This document shows positions 8,203-18,027 of a stretch of DNA of 64,000 bases, piece after piece (within the stretch, counting starts at the first letter, position 1; every line of letters begins with the position of its first letter). The notes beneath the pieces were generated by a model. The model searched no databases. It was not told the origin of the DNA and was given only the letters and a program-made list of their open reading frames with translations. The position numbers and the translations under genes are program-made. Source of the stretch: Asanoa ishikariensis (GTDB lineage Bacteria > Actinomycetota > Actinomycetes > Mycobacteriales > Micromonosporaceae); NCBI RefSeq assembly GCF_900107455.1, contig NZ_FNQB01000001.1:310001-374000 (forward strand). The letters are read 5' to 3'.

Positions 8203-10011
8203 TCAGTGGGACTTATTGGTGCGTACGACGCCCGCCGCACCGCCACCACGGCGCACCGGCTCGGCCGTGGCGATCATGCCGTGCCGGGTGAACTCGATGG
8301 CCGTCGCGGCACCGAGCTCGGGCGTGCTGGCGAACGCGGGCTGACCGAGAGCGGCCAGCTCAGCGCCATACGCGGTGATGAAGGCGGGTTCCGCCTGTGG
8401 TGCGGCACTGTTGCGCTGCGAGGCACGCGGTGCCGCCATCGCCTCAGGCAACGTCATGCCGAGGTCGATGCGGTTGACCAGCATCTGCAGCACCGTGGTG
8501 ATGATCGTCGCGCCACCCGGGGTGCCCAGTGCCAGGAACGGCTTGCTGCCGTCGAACACGATCGTCGGCGACATCGACGAGCGCGGCCGCTTGCCCGGGG
8601 CGGGCAGGTTCGGGTCGGGCGGGGCGCCCGGCGTCTGGATGAAGTTGAAGTCGGTCATCTCGTTGTTGAGCAGGAAGCCCCGGCCCGGCACGACCATGGC
8701 GTTTCCGCCGGTCTGCTCGATCGTCAGGGTGTATTCGACAACGTTGCCCCACTTGTCGGCGACGGTGAGGTTGGTCGTGCTCTGGCCGGGATTGCCGTCC
8801 GCCACGGCCGCAGACGTCGCGCAGTCGCCGTAACTGCCGTCCGGGTTGCCTGGCGCCACCGGCTTGGTGAGTGCCTTGGCCGGGTCGATCAGACAAGCGC
8901 GCTCGGCGGCGAACCGGTCGCGGAGCAACTCGTCGATCAAGCGGCGAGAGGTGTCGTCGCCGACATAGCGGTTGCGATCGGCGAAGGACAACGCGCTCGC
9001 CTCGAGATAGAGGTTCAGCGCGTCGACCGCGCTCAGGCCGGACAAGTCGAACTGCTCGAGGATGTTCAGCGCCTCGCTCACCGCGATGCCGCCGCTCGAC
9101 GGCGTCGACATCCCGTAGACGGTGTAGCCGCGGTAGCCGGACTTGGTCGGCGCCGGGAACCTGACCTCGTAACGATCGAGGTCCGCGAGCGTCATGCCGC
9201 CGGGACGGATTTCGAACTGCCACGGCACCGCGGGATCCGCGGCGACCGGCGGATGCTGCACCGTCGACACGATGTCCCGGGCGATCCGGCCTTCGTAGAA
9301 GACGTCGGTGCCGTGCCGGGAGATCTCCCGATAGGTGTCCGCCAGGTCGGGGTTGCGGAACCGCGAGCCGACCACCGGCGGCTGCCCGCCCGGCAGATAC
9401 AGCTTCCTGGTCGAGCTGAACTGCGCGAACTGGGAGGCGTTGTCGGCGATCTGCTGCCGGAACGTCGAATCGACGGTGAACCCGCGTTGGGCGACATCGG
9501 CCGCTGGGGCCAGCGCCGCGGGCAGCGACCGGGTTCCCCACTTACGCAGGGCTTCCTTCCAGGTGAGCAGCGATCCGGGCACGCCGGCCGAGATGCCGCT
9601 GACCCGGGCCTCCTGGAACGCCATAGGCGTGCCGTCGGCCTTGAGGAACGCGTCCTCACCCAGCGCGCGGGGCGCCGCCTCGCGGCCGTCGATCGTGTGC
9701 ACCCGACGGGACTTGGCGTCGTAGTAGACGAAGAAGCCTCCGCCGCCGATGCCGGCGGAGAACGGTTCGGTGACGCCGAGAGTCGCGGCGGCGGCGACCG
9801 CGGCGTCGACTGCGTTGCCTCCCCTGCGGAGCACGTCGAGGCCGACCGCGGTGGCGGTAGGGTCGACCGTCGAAACCGCTCCGCCATATCCAGCGGCAGT
9901 GGGGTCCCTGGGCGGCTCAACACCGCCGTGCGCGAACACCGGGGCAGAACCCGGCACCACCAGCCCTGCCGCGGCCACGACAGCGACGACTGCGATCTTT
10001 CCGAGCTTCAT
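8203..10011 (-). CDS. ggt: Gamma-glutamyltransferase (secreted)
   Basis: This 602-residue enzyme hydrolyses or transfers the gamma-glutamyl group of glutathione-like compounds and matures by autocleavage. An N-terminal signal peptide (cleavage near VFAHG) points to export. The autoprocessing site QSTTNLTVADKWGN places the predicted nucleophile at Thr412, matching the TTHYSV context of the E. coli enzyme. Further family marks are the N-terminal GGNAVDAAVAA, the oxyanion SSMSPTIV region and the GTPGGATI loop that closes the active site. The ATG has a strong GGGAGGGG box 5 nt upstream. It stands alone between two hairpins, with no obvious pathway neighbours. The assignment is secure; the natural substrate in this organism is unknown. 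Confidence 0.95.
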   Translation of the reverse strand: MKLGKIAVVAVVAAAGLVVPGSAPVFAHGGVEPPRDPTAAGYGGAVSTVDPTATAVGLDVLRRGGNAVDAAVAAAATLGVTEPFSAGIGGGGFFVYYDAKSRRVHTIDGREAAPRALGEDAFLKADGTPMAFQEARVSGISAGVPGSLLTWKEALRKWGTRSLPAALAPAADVAQRGFTVDSTFRQQIADNASQFAQFSSTRKLYLPGGQPPVVGSRFRNPDLADTYREISRHGTDVFYEGRIARDIVSTVQHPPVAADPAVPWQFEIRPGGMTLADLDRYEVRFPAPTKSGYRGYTVYGMSTPSSGGIAVSEALNILEQFDLSGLSAVDALNLYLEASALSFADRNRYVGDDTSRRLIDELLRDRFAAERACLIDPAKALTKPVAPGNPDGSYGDCATSAAVADGNPGQSTTNLTVADKWGNVVEYTLTIEQTGGNAMVVPGRGFLLNNEMTDFNFIQTPGAPPDPNLPAPGKRPRSSMSPTIVFDGSKPFLALGTPGGATIITTVLQMLVNRIDLGMTLPEAMAAPRASQRNSAAPQAEPAFITAYGAELAALGQPAFASTPELGAATAIEFTRHGMIATAEPVRRGGGAAGVVRTNKSH

Positions 10012-10140
10012 TGCCCCTCCCGGATCAGCATGCGTCTCTATGTCCTACAGCCACAGTCCTCGATCGGCAACAGGGCGAGCAGAACCCGGATTCGCAGCCC
10101 GGCAACGGGCCGTCACGTTGTGCAACGAATCAGACGTGCC

Positions 10141-10896
10141 TCAGGTCAACAGGAGCCCGGCCAATCGGCGGCGGGCCAGCCAGGTCGCACCGCTGCCCAG
10201 CACGAGGAGATAGGCGACCGCGACGATCATCCCCGCGCCGAGGTCGCCCGTCGTGAGGCCCCGCATGAGCTCGACGCTCTGATAGAGCGGCAGCACCGCG
10301 ACCAGCACCTGGAGCGCCGGTGGATAGATCGACAGCGGATAGAAGGTGGTCGCGAAAAGGAACATCGGGAGCATGACCAACTGCAGGTACTGGTGGTGAT
10401 GTGGCTCGCGGATGAAGGTGGCTGCGGCCAGGCCGGCAGCGGAGAAGGCGTAGGCGATCAGCACCGCGGCCGGCACGGCGAGGACCGCCCACGCGGAGTG
10501 CACCATCCCGAGCGCGACGATGACCGCGAAAAAGCAGGTCGACGAGAGCGTGCTGCGCAGCACCGACGCCGCGATCTCACCGAGCGCGATGTCGCCGATC
10601 CGCATGGGCGTGGTGACGATCGCGTCGTAGACCTTGTCGAACCGGACCCGCCACCACACGTTGCTGGTCGTCTCGTTGACCGCGCTGTTCATCGCCGACG
10701 TGGCGAGCAGCGCGGGCGCCACGAACGCGGCATAGGCGGCCGCGCCGGTGTCGCCGCTGACCAGTTGCCCGATGCCCACGCCGATGGACAGGAGATAGAG
10801 GAAGGGTTCGAAGATGCCGTTCACGACGAGGTTCCACGGTCGGCCGTGGCGCAGGACCCAGAGATGGCGCACGACGATCAGGTGGGCGGACGACAC
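10141..10896 (-). CDS. ABC-2 type exporter permease
   Basis: This 251-residue membrane protein has six predicted helices and the typical ABC-2/NodJ layout, including an N-terminal IFEPFLYLLSIGVGIG helix and a TTPMRIGDIALGEIAAS coupling segment. It is the last gene of a three-gene exporter operon (ATPase, permease, permease). Its GTG start has a GAAGGGAAG box that lies inside or just past the end of the preceding permease gene. The two permeases are about equal in size and diverged, so they probably form a heterodimer with one ATPase type. Likely cargo is a lipid, polysaccharide or drug; the sequence does not say which. Confidence 0.85.
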   Translation of the reverse strand: MSSAHLIVVRHLWVLRHGRPWNLVVNGIFEPFLYLLSIGVGIGQLVSGDTGAAAYAAFVAPALLATSAMNSAVNETTSNVWWRVRFDKVYDAIVTTPMRIGDIALGEIAASVLRSTLSSTCFFAVIVALGMVHSAWAVLAVPAAVLIAYAFSAAGLAAATFIREPHHHQYLQLVMLPMFLFATTFYPLSIYPPALQVLVAVLPLYQSVELMRGLTTGDLGAGMIVAVAYLLVLGSGATWLARRRLAGLLLT

Positions 10897-10910
10897 GGTT
10901 CAGCTTCCCT

Positions 10911-11690
10911 TCACGCGTGGAGATGACGCCGGTACAAGCGGCGGGCCATCAGATAGCCCACACCGCAGAGGCACAGCAGGTATGCGATGTGGACGAGGGC
11001 GAGCGGCCAGGACACGGTGCCGAGGCTCAGTGAGCGGCACAGGTCGACGCCGTGCCACAGCGGAGTGGCGTAGACGATCGGCCGCACCACCGAGGGCAGT
11101 TGCTCCACGGCGAAGAACGTGCCGGAGAACAGGTAGAGCGGCATCACCACCCATTTGAAGATGCCGTTCACCGGCCGGATGTCGGTGAGCGTCACCGCCC
11201 ATGCCGCGGACGGCAAGGCGAATGCCATCGCGGTGAGTGCGGCGGCCGGCAATGTCAGCAGCACCAGCGGGGAGCGCGCCGCACCGAACGCGACCATCAC
11301 CGCCATGAACACCGCCGCGCTCAACACCACACGTGAGGCCATGAAGAGGAGATGACCGTGCAGGATGTCTTCGGGTTCGAGTGGGGTGCCGGCTGCTACC
11401 GGGTAGGCGCCGCCGGGTCCCCGGTTGACCGCCACCGGGAACGCGGCCTCGATGATGCCGTTCTGCATCGCGGCCGCCGCGAGTATGCCGGGCGCGAAGA
11501 ACGCCAGGTAGTCGACGCCGCCGAGGGCCGCCGCGTCGGGACCGACCAGCCGGCCCAGTCCGACGCCGATCGCGACGAGGAACAGCAACGGGTTCGCGAT
11601 GCTGATCACCACAGTGCCGCGCCACGTGCGGCGGTATCGGAGGATCCAGTAGCTGTACGCCCGCAGCGCCATCGCATCGGCGGTCGCCAT
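10911..11690 (-). CDS. ABC-2 type exporter permease
   Basis: This 259-residue membrane protein has six predicted helices. It is homologous in layout to the next permease (ISIANPLLFLVAIGVGLG near the N-terminus, GTPLEPEDILHGHLLF coupling region). The ATG overlaps the TGA of the upstream ATPase gene as TGATG, indicating translational coupling. A second ATG six codons later is possible, but the overlap favours the first. Together with its neighbours it forms an efflux ABC transporter; substrate unknown. Confidence 0.88.
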   Translation of the reverse strand: MATADAMALRAYSYWILRYRRTWRGTVVISIANPLLFLVAIGVGLGRLVGPDAAALGGVDYLAFFAPGILAAAAMQNGIIEAAFPVAVNRGPGGAYPVAAGTPLEPEDILHGHLLFMASRVVLSAAVFMAVMVAFGAARSPLVLLTLPAAALTAMAFALPSAAWAVTLTDIRPVNGIFKWVVMPLYLFSGTFFAVEQLPSVVRPIVYATPLWHGVDLCRSLSLGTVSWPLALVHIAYLLCLCGVGYLMARRLYRRHLHA

Positions 11691-12643
11691 CAGTCCACCA
11701 GCGTCCGGCCGGTGAGCGCGAGGAACACGTCTTCGAGACTGGCCCGCCGCACCATCGCGGTGGCCGGTCGCAGGCCGATCTGATGGACGACCGCCAGCGC
11801 CGCCTCGCCTTCGGCGGTATACCAGAGCACCCGGTCGGGCAGTTCCTCCAAGCGGTCGCGGATCGCGGCGTCGCGCAGCTTCGCCACGGCCTTGTCCTGC
11901 TCGCCGATCTCGAAGCGCAGCTCGAGCACCTCTTTCGTCGAGTGCGCGGCGATCAGCTCGGCCGGCGAGCCCTGAGCGACGATGTGGCCCTTGTCCATCA
12001 CCACCAGCCGGTCGCAGAGCTGCTCGGCCTCGTCCATGTAGTGCGTGGTGAGGATCAGGCTGACGCCCTGCTGTTTGAGCCGGAACAGTCGATCCCACAG
12101 CACGTGACGGGCCTGCGGGTCGAGCCCCGTCGTAGGTTCGTCGAGGAGCAGGATCTCCGGCTCGTTGATCAACGAGCGGGCGATGGTGAGTCGCCGCCGC
12201 ATGCCACCGGAGAGCGCGTCGACCCGCTCGTCGCCCCGTCCCGCGAGTTGGGCGAACTCCAGCAGCCCCGCGCTGCGGGCGGCGATGGTCGGTTTCGGCA
12301 GCCCGAAGTAGCGACCGTAGATCAGCAGGTTTTCCAGAACGGTGAGGTCCCGGTCGAGCGCGTCGTCCTGCGGCACCACACCGAGCCGGGCCCGAATCTC
12401 GCGGCCCTGGGTGAGCGGGTCCATGCCGAGCACTCGCAGCGAGCCGGCGGTCGGCGGCGACACGCACGCGATCATCCGCATCGTCGACGACTTGCCTGCG
12501 CCGTTCGGGCCGAGGAAGCCGAACGACTCGCCTCGCCGCAGGACGAAGTCGATGCCGTCGACCGCGGTGAACGGCGTGCCGTGACGGTCGCGGGGCGGGT
12601 AGCGCTTGACGAGGCCGGCCGCCTGAACGAGGACATCGAGCAT
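11690..12643 (-). CDS. ABC transporter ATP-binding protein (DrrA/NodI-like)
   Basis: This 317-residue nucleotide-binding subunit powers the two permeases that follow. It carries Walker A GPNGAGKS, signature LSGGM, Walker B ILLLDEPTTGLD and H-switch TTHYMDE, in the expected order. The extra C-terminal domain of about 80 residues ending in LEDVFLALTGR is characteristic of the DrrA/NodI group of drug, antibiotic and lipo-oligosaccharide exporters. The chosen ATG opens the P-loop domain without extra residues. Longer in-frame reading upstream runs into the promoter region shared with the divergent glycosidase gene. No regulator gene is next to it. Confidence 0.9.
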   Translation of the reverse strand: MLDVLVQAAGLVKRYPPRDRHGTPFTAVDGIDFVLRRGESFGFLGPNGAGKSSTMRMIACVSPPTAGSLRVLGMDPLTQGREIRARLGVVPQDDALDRDLTVLENLLIYGRYFGLPKPTIAARSAGLLEFAQLAGRGDERVDALSGGMRRRLTIARSLINEPEILLLDEPTTGLDPQARHVLWDRLFRLKQQGVSLILTTHYMDEAEQLCDRLVVMDKGHIVAQGSPAELIAAHSTKEVLELRFEIGEQDKAVAKLRDAAIRDRLEELPDRVLWYTAEGEAALAVVHQIGLRPATAMVRRASLEDVFLALTGRTLVD

Positions 12644-12853
12644 GACGATGATCGTAGGAAACCGAGCAGAGCGGAGCAAGAACTTAACACTGAAACGAAA
12701 ATGTCCGATCAGGCGGCGCCGCCGTGCGGGACGAGCAGTTCTTGCGCCCGCACTGTCGAGAGATTCCAGCGAAGCGTACGAGTATTGCGTGATTGCGTCG
12801 CGTCCTGCGACGATGACCGTCGATCCGTCCCGACCCCTCAAGGAGCGGTAGAC

Positions 12854-15250
12854 ATGGCGGTCTCGCGCCGAAGATTCGTGACCTCAGTGGCGGCCGGGTC
12901 CGCCCTGGCCGCTGTCTCCACCACCGAACTGGCCGCCGTCCTGGCCAGTCCCGCCAGTGCGGCCAGCCCGCCGGGTGACGTGGTGGGCAAGATTTCTGTC
13001 GGTTACCAGGGTTGGTTCGCCTGCCCGGGTGACGGCGCCCCGATCGGTGGCTGGTGGCACTGGTCGCGGGACCGGTTCCAGCCACCCTCACCCGGCAACA
13101 CCACCATCGTGTCGTGGCCTGACCAGCGCGAGTACACGCGCGGCTACACCACCGCCTACCCCAACCTCGGCAACGGGCAGCCGGCCCAGTTGTTCTCGTC
13201 GTACGACGACCAGACCGTCGACACGCACTTCAAGTGGATGCAGCAGTACAACTGCGACACCGCCGCCCTACAGCGATTCAACCCGTTCGGCGACGAGGGC
13301 CCGACCCGCGACACGATGGCGCAGAAGGTGCGCACAGCCGCGGAGAAGTACGGGCGCAAGTTCTACATCATGTACGACGTCACGAGCTGGACCAGCATGC
13401 AGTCGCAGATCAAGACCGACTGGTCCACCAAGATGTCCGCACACACCGCCTCGTCCGCGTACGCGCGGCAGAACGGCAAGCCCGTCGTGTGCATCTGGGG
13501 CTTCGGCTTCAACGACGACGGCCGCCCGTTCGCCCCCGCGGCCTGCCTCGACGTCGTCAACTGGTTCAAAGCCCAGGGCTGCTACGTCATCGGCGGCGTC
13601 CCGACCTATTGGCGGCAAGGGATCAACGACTCCCGGCCCGGCTTCTCCGAGGTCTACCACGCATTCAACATGATCTCGCCGTGGATGGTCGGCCGCACCG
13701 GCGACCTGGCCGGCCTCGACTCGTTCTACAACAACGTCAACGTCCCGGACCAGGCTGACTGCAACGCCAACGGGATCGACTACCAGCCCTGCGTGATGCC
13801 CGGTGACCTGTCGTCGGGGCATCGGCGGCACGGTGACTTCTACTGGCGGCATCTCTACAACATGATCAGGGTCGGTGCGGCCGGGTTGTACGTGTCGATG
13901 TTCGACGAGTACAACGAGGGCAACCAGATCGCCAAGACCTCCGAGACGCAGGCGACGACGCCGGCCGGAGCGAACATTCGGGCGTTGGACGAGGACGGCA
14001 CGTTCTGCTCGTCGGACTACTACCTGCGGATCACCGCGGACGGCGGCCGGATGCTCAAGGGCCAACTAGCCCTGACCGCCACCCGGCCTACTCAGCCCAA
14101 CAACGGCACCGGCCCGCCAGACCCGCCGACCGGCAACCTGGCCCTCAACAAGCCGACCTCGGCCAGTTCCCAGAACGGCGGCTTCGTCGCCGGCAACTCT
14201 GTCGACGCCAACGCTGGCAGCTACTGGGAGAGCGCCAACAACGCGTTCCCGCAGTGGCTCCAGGTCGATCTCGGCAGCTCGGTCCAGGTCAACCAGGTCG
14301 TCCTCAAGCTGCCGCCCGGCTGGGAGACGCGTACCCAGACGATCCTGGTCCAGGGCAGCACCAACGGCTCGCAGTGGGGAACGCTGGCAGCGAGCGCCGG
14401 GGTGACCTTCAACCCCGCCTCCGGCAATACCGCGACGCTGACGGTGCTCGCCTCGCTGGCCCGCTATGTCCGCCTGACGATCAGCGGCAACACCGGCTGG
14501 CCGGCCGCCCAGGTGGCGCAGTTCGAGGTCTACGGCGGGATCAGCAACCCTGGCACGCCGCCCACCGCGCCGGGCAACCTCACCGTGACCGGCAAGACCA
14601 CCACCAGCGTCTCGCTGTCGTGGACCGCGTCGACCGACGACACCGCCGTGGTCGGCTATGACGTGCGGCAGGGCGCCAGCGTGGTCGGCTCGCCGAGCGG
14701 CACGTCGCACACGGTCAGCGGCCTGACGCCGAACACCAGCTACAGCTTCTCGGTGGTGGCTCGCGACAACGCCGGCAACGTGTCGAGCTCCTCCAATGTG
14801 GTCACCACGACCACCGAATCGCCGCCGGCGAACACGAACCTGGCACTGGGCAAGCCGACCGCGGAGAGCGGGCACGTGCAGAGCTACGGCTCCGGCAACG
14901 TGGTCGACGGCAACGCCAACAGCTACTGGGAAAGCCCGAACAACGCCTTCCCGCAATGGGTCCAGGTCGACCTCGGCGCCACGACCTCCGTCAGCCGGGT
15001 CGTCCTCAAACTTCCGCCCCAGTCCGCCTGGCAGACCCGCACCCAGACCCTGTCGATCCAGGGCAGCACCAACGGCTCGTCGTGGAGCACGCTCTCGGGC
15101 TCAGCCGGGCGGGTGTTCAACCCGGCGAACGGCAACGCCGTGACGATCACCTTCACCGCGTCCTCGACCCGGTACGTGCGGGTCAACATCACCGGCAACA
15201 CGGGCTGGCCGGCGGGCCAGCTCTCCGAGCTCGAGGTGTACGCGAGCTGA
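12854..15250 (+). CDS. Secreted GH71/99-like glycosidase with two F5/8 type C domains and an FnIII domain
   Basis: This protein of about 798 residues begins with a twin-arginine signal (SRRRFVTS, hydrophobic stretch, cleavage near ASPASA). Residues about 45-415 resemble the GH71/GH99-like endo-acting TIM-barrel family (KISVGYQGWFACPGDG, YIMYDVTSW, VCIWGFGF, MFDEYNEGN). A galactose-binding-like F5/8 type C (discoidin) module, a fibronectin III module (TAPGNLTVTGKTTTSVSLSW) and a second discoidin module follow. The two discoidin modules are clearly internal duplicates, sharing NAFPQW-QVDLG and SGNTGWPA-like segments. CAAGGAG 8 nt upstream supports the ATG. The enzyme probably acts outside the cell on a plant or microbial polysaccharide; the exact linkage cannot be read from sequence. 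Confidence 0.85.
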   Translation: MAVSRRRFVTSVAAGSALAAVSTTELAAVLASPASAASPPGDVVGKISVGYQGWFACPGDGAPIGGWWHWSRDRFQPPSPGNTTIVSWPDQREYTRGYTTAYPNLGNGQPAQLFSSYDDQTVDTHFKWMQQYNCDTAALQRFNPFGDEGPTRDTMAQKVRTAAEKYGRKFYIMYDVTSWTSMQSQIKTDWSTKMSAHTASSAYARQNGKPVVCIWGFGFNDDGRPFAPAACLDVVNWFKAQGCYVIGGVPTYWRQGINDSRPGFSEVYHAFNMISPWMVGRTGDLAGLDSFYNNVNVPDQADCNANGIDYQPCVMPGDLSSGHRRHGDFYWRHLYNMIRVGAAGLYVSMFDEYNEGNQIAKTSETQATTPAGANIRALDEDGTFCSSDYYLRITADGGRMLKGQLALTATRPTQPNNGTGPPDPPTGNLALNKPTSASSQNGGFVAGNSVDANAGSYWESANNAFPQWLQVDLGSSVQVNQVVLKLPPGWETRTQTILVQGSTNGSQWGTLAASAGVTFNPASGNTATLTVLASLARYVRLTISGNTGWPAAQVAQFEVYGGISNPGTPPTAPGNLTVTGKTTTSVSLSWTASTDDTAVVGYDVRQGASVVGSPSGTSHTVSGLTPNTSYSFSVVARDNAGNVSSSSNVVTTTTESPPANTNLALGKPTAESGHVQSYGSGNVVDGNANSYWESPNNAFPQWVQVDLGATTSVSRVVLKLPPQSAWQTRTQTLSIQGSTNGSSWSTLSGSAGRVFNPANGNAVTITFTASSTRYVRVNITGNTGWPAGQLSELEVYAS

Positions 15251-15260
15251 CCACGGAACT

Positions 15261-15300
15261 CCGCCGGCCGCTGTCAATCGCCCTTCGCAGCGGCCGGCGG
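15261..15300. terminator. Bidirectional hairpin between convergent genes
   Basis: A perfect 13-bp stem (CCGCCGGCCGCTG / CAGCGGCCGGCGG) with a 14-nt loop lies just after the glycosidase stop. The stop codon of the convergent membrane-protein gene is in the loop. It can serve both transcripts. Confidence 0.7.
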
Positions 15301-15924
15301 TCCGTCAGCCGGGTCGGTCGGCCGGGTCGCGGCGGCCGGCGGTCCGTCGGCCGGGTCCGTCGGCCGGTTCGCGGCGGCCCGGTAGGCGAGTAGTTGCCGC
15401 CTGCGCTGGAAGAGCAGGCCGGCGGCGGTCAACATGGCGACGGTGGCCAGCGCGAGTAGGACCCGCGCGGTCGGCTCGTCGCCGACGACCGCCGCGGCGC
15501 CGATCCCGAGCGCTCCGAGCAGCTCGATGGTGCCGGTCCGCCCGAGTTGCCGAGCAGTGCCCTGCTCGCGTAGGTCGACCACCAGGTCATCGATGCGCGG
15601 ATCGGCTGCGGAGCCGGCGCGGATCGCCCGGGTCACCGCCCGCCGGGTCTCCGGGTCGGCGCCCTCCACCAATGGCGTTCCCGTCCGGCGCCGGACCCCG
15701 ATGAGCAACGGTGCCGACAAGGCGATGAGGAAGACGAACGGCAGCAGCGGCACGACCACGTTCCAAGGTCGGGACAGCTCGCTAGTGCCACCCCGAGCCG
15801 CGAAGATGGCGGCGAGTGCGCCGAAACCGACCAGCATCGCGAGGACGATCCACCGGGTCGGCGCGGCCCTGCGCTGCTCCACATTGGACCGAAGTTGCGC
15901 GCGCTCCTCAGCCGAGAGCCCCAT
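15274..15924 (-). CDS. Membrane protein of unknown function
   Basis: This 216-residue protein has a short cytosolic N-terminus (SAEERAQLRSNVEQRR), two membrane helices, a soluble segment of about 75 residues with a helical look (DPETRRAVTRAIRAG), and two more hydrophobic segments. It ends in two near-perfect copies of RPTDPADGPPAAA, which come from a short tandem DNA duplication. It is not recognised as a named family. It follows galT by 30 nt on the same strand and may be the last gene of the galE-galT transcript, but nothing in its sequence suggests a sugar-related role. Confidence 0.65.
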   Translation of the reverse strand: MGLSAEERAQLRSNVEQRRAAPTRWIVLAMLVGFGALAAIFAARGGTSELSRPWNVVVPLLPFVFLIALSAPLLIGVRRRTGTPLVEGADPETRRAVTRAIRAGSAADPRIDDLVVDLREQGTARQLGRTGTIELLGALGIGAAAVVGDEPTARVLLALATVAMLTAAGLLFQRRRQLLAYRAAANRPTDPADGPPAAATRPTDPADGPPAAAKGD

Positions 15925-15954
15925 GGCGGGTTAGCTACCCAGCCGTGGCGAAGA

Positions 15955-16971
15955 TCAATCGCTGTCGAGGTCCCGCAGTCGCTGCGCCGCGCTCTCCGGC
16001 GTGATGTCGCGCTGCGGCTGGGCCAGCAGCTCGAAACCGACCATGAACTTGCGGACGGTCGCCGACCGCAGCAGCGGCGGGTAGAAGTGCGCGTGCAGGT
16101 GCGCCTTCGGGTGCTCGCCACCGTCGGTCGGCCGCTGGTGGAAGCCCATCGAGTACGGGAACGTGATGCCGAACAGCCGGTCGTAGCGCCGCGTCACCCG
16201 GCCGAGGATGTCGGCCAGCCCGTCGCGGTCGGCGCCGTCCAGATCGGTCAGTGACCCGTGGTGAGTGCGGGGCAGCACCAGCGTCTCGAATGGCCACACC
16301 GCCCAGAACGGCACCAGTGAGACGAACCGGTCGTTGCTGTCGACGATCCGCGAACCGTCGCGGAGCTCCGCGGCGAGATAGTCACAGAGCAGGCAGTCGC
16401 CGGTGTACGCCACCTGCTGCGCGAGCTCCTTCGCAGGCTCGTTCGGCAGGCTCTCGGTCGCCCAGATCTGGCCGTGCGGATGCGGGTTGCTGGCACCCAT
16501 CATCGCGCCGCGGTTCTCGAAGATCTGCACGTGCCCGACCCAGTCGAGCGCGCCGAGTTCGGCGTACTGCTCGGTCCAGGTGTCGACCACCGTGCGCAGT
16601 GCCGGTTGCGACATGCCGCCGAGCGTCAGGTCGTGCCGGGGCGAGAAGCAGACGACCCGGCAGAGCCCGCGCTCCGGCCGGGCGACGAGCAGGCCGTTGT
16701 CGTCGACTCCACCGCCCGCCGGCTCGGGCAGCAGGGCGGCGAAGTCGTTGTCGAACACGTACGTCGAGTCGTACACCGGCGTCTTGACCCCGCCGGCCCG
16801 GGTGTTACCGGGGCAGAGGTAGCAGGACGGGTCGTACTCGGGGCGCTTCTCCTGTGTCGTCTCCTCGACCTGGCCCTGCCACGGGCGAGCCGTGCGGTGC
16901 GGTGAGACCAGAACCCACTCGCCGGTCAGCCGGTTGAGCCGGCGATGCGGCGCGTCTGGAAGAAGGTCCAT
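15955..16971 (-). CDS. galT: Galactose-1-phosphate uridylyltransferase
   Basis: This 338-residue enzyme of the Leloir pathway exchanges galactose-1-phosphate with UDP-glucose. The nucleophilic histidine lies in the HPH triad ([10 protein letters not shown]). Conserved [13 protein letters not shown] opens the protein and a metal-site-like CLLCDY segment lies in the middle. The gene starts inside the end of galE: the reading frames overlap by 46 nt, and a GGGGGA box within galE precedes this ATG, so the two are translationally linked. With galE the pair converts galactose to UDP-glucose; no galactokinase gene is in the window. Confidence 0.95.
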   Translation of the reverse strand: MDLLPDAPHRRLNRLTGEWVLVSPHRTARPWQGQVEETTQEKRPEYDPSCYLCPGNTRAGGVKTPVYDSTYVFDNDFAALLPEPAGGGVDDNGLLVARPERGLCRVVCFSPRHDLTLGGMSQPALRTVVDTWTEQYAELGALDWVGHVQIFENRGAMMGASNPHPHGQIWATESLPNEPAKELAQQVAYTGDCLLCDYLAAELRDGSRIVDSNDRFVSLVPFWAVWPFETLVLPRTHHGSLTDLDGADRDGLADILGRVTRRYDRLFGITFPYSMGFHQRPTDGGEHPKAHLHAHFYPPLLRSATVRKFMVGFELLAQPQRDITPESAAQRLRDLDSD

Positions 16972-17915
16972 GCGTCCCCCACGATCGATGCCAGGTCGGG
17001 CTTCGCGGCGACCCAGCCCAGCTCAGCGCGCGCCCGGACCGACGACGCGATGAGCGTAGCCGGGTCTCCGGCGCGCCGTGGAGCGGGTGAGACCTTCACC
17101 TCCTGGCCTGTCACGGCGCGGACCATGTCGACGATCTGCAGGTTGGAGAAGCCCTTCCCGTTGCCCAGGTTGTAAATCTTGTGGCGCCCCGGGTCGATCG
17201 CCTCCAGGGCGAGCAGATGCGCGGCGGCGAGGTCCTCGATGTGGATGTAGTCGCGCACACACGTGCCGTCGCGGGTCGGGTAGTCGCCACCGAAGATCCG
17301 CAGGCTCGGTCGCAGGCCGGCGGCCACCTCGAGCGCGGCCGGGATCAGGTGGGTCTCCGGCTCGTGGCATTCGCCGAGCGGGATCGGGCCGTCGAGCGCG
17401 GCGCCCGCCACGTTGAAGTAGCGCAGACTGGTCGCGCCGAGCTGGTGCGCCTTGACCGCGTGCGCGATGGCCATGTCGATGGCGAGTTTGGTCCAGCCGT
17501 ACGGGTTCGTCGGCGCCACCGTCGCCTGCTCCGTGATCGGAAGCGTGCTCGGGTTGCCGTAGACGGCGGCGGTCGAGCTGAACACCAGACGCTGCACGCC
17601 GGCCACGCGGATCGCGTCGAGCAGGGCGAGTGAACCACCGACGTTGGTGTTCCAGTAGATCTCCGGCCGCTCCACCGACTCGCCCGCCGCGATCTTGGCA
17701 GCGAAATGCAGCACGCCGTCGAACCCGGCGCTCGGGGTCAGCACTTCGCCGACCTCATGGAGGTCGCGTTTGTGCAGCATGACCTCCCCGGGCAGCGAGC
17801 CGACGTGCCCGGTCGACAGGTCGTCAATGACCTCGACCGTGTGTCCCGCGTCGAGCAACTGGTGCACGACAACGGACCCGATATAGCCGGCACCGCCGGT
17901 CACGAGCAACTTCAT
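16926..17915 (-). CDS. galE: UDP-glucose 4-epimerase
   Basis: This 329-residue extended SDR enzyme interconverts UDP-galactose and UDP-glucose using bound NAD. The N-terminal GGAGYIGS motif binds NAD; the catalytic Tyr and Lys are in NPYGWTKLA, with the serine in [10 protein letters not shown]. The C-terminal half has the sugar-nucleotide site ([19 protein letters not shown]). The start is placed at the ATG opening MKLLVTGG; a longer frame upstream has no family support. It is first in the galE-galT operon and overlaps galT by 46 nt. Confidence 0.95.
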   Translation of the reverse strand: MKLLVTGGAGYIGSVVVHQLLDAGHTVEVIDDLSTGHVGSLPGEVMLHKRDLHEVGEVLTPSAGFDGVLHFAAKIAAGESVERPEIYWNTNVGGSLALLDAIRVAGVQRLVFSSTAAVYGNPSTLPITEQATVAPTNPYGWTKLAIDMAIAHAVKAHQLGATSLRYFNVAGAALDGPIPLGECHEPETHLIPAALEVAAGLRPSLRIFGGDYPTRDGTCVRDYIHIEDLAAAHLLALEAIDPGRHKIYNLGNGKGFSNLQIVDMVRAVTGQEVKVSPAPRRAGDPATLIASSVRARAELGWVAAKPDLASIVGDAWTFFQTRRIAGSTG

Positions 17916-18027
17916 GGGTCTGACCCTAGGGCCACGACACCCCGGTGCGGCATCCGCGATGAGCAATCAGCGGAAATGTCGCCGTAATACGCGAGATGAT
18001 CAACGAATAGGGCTCGGAGGAACGCTC

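Noticed and set aside
8134-10926. 930-codon plus-strand open frame
   Set aside because: It is the antisense of the well-supported gamma-glutamyltransferase and permease genes; long antisense frames are expected at this GC content.
11783-12853. N-terminal extension of the glycosidase gene
   Set aside because: The in-frame upstream part is antisense to the ABC ATPase. The Tat signal and CAAGGAG box fix the start at 12854.
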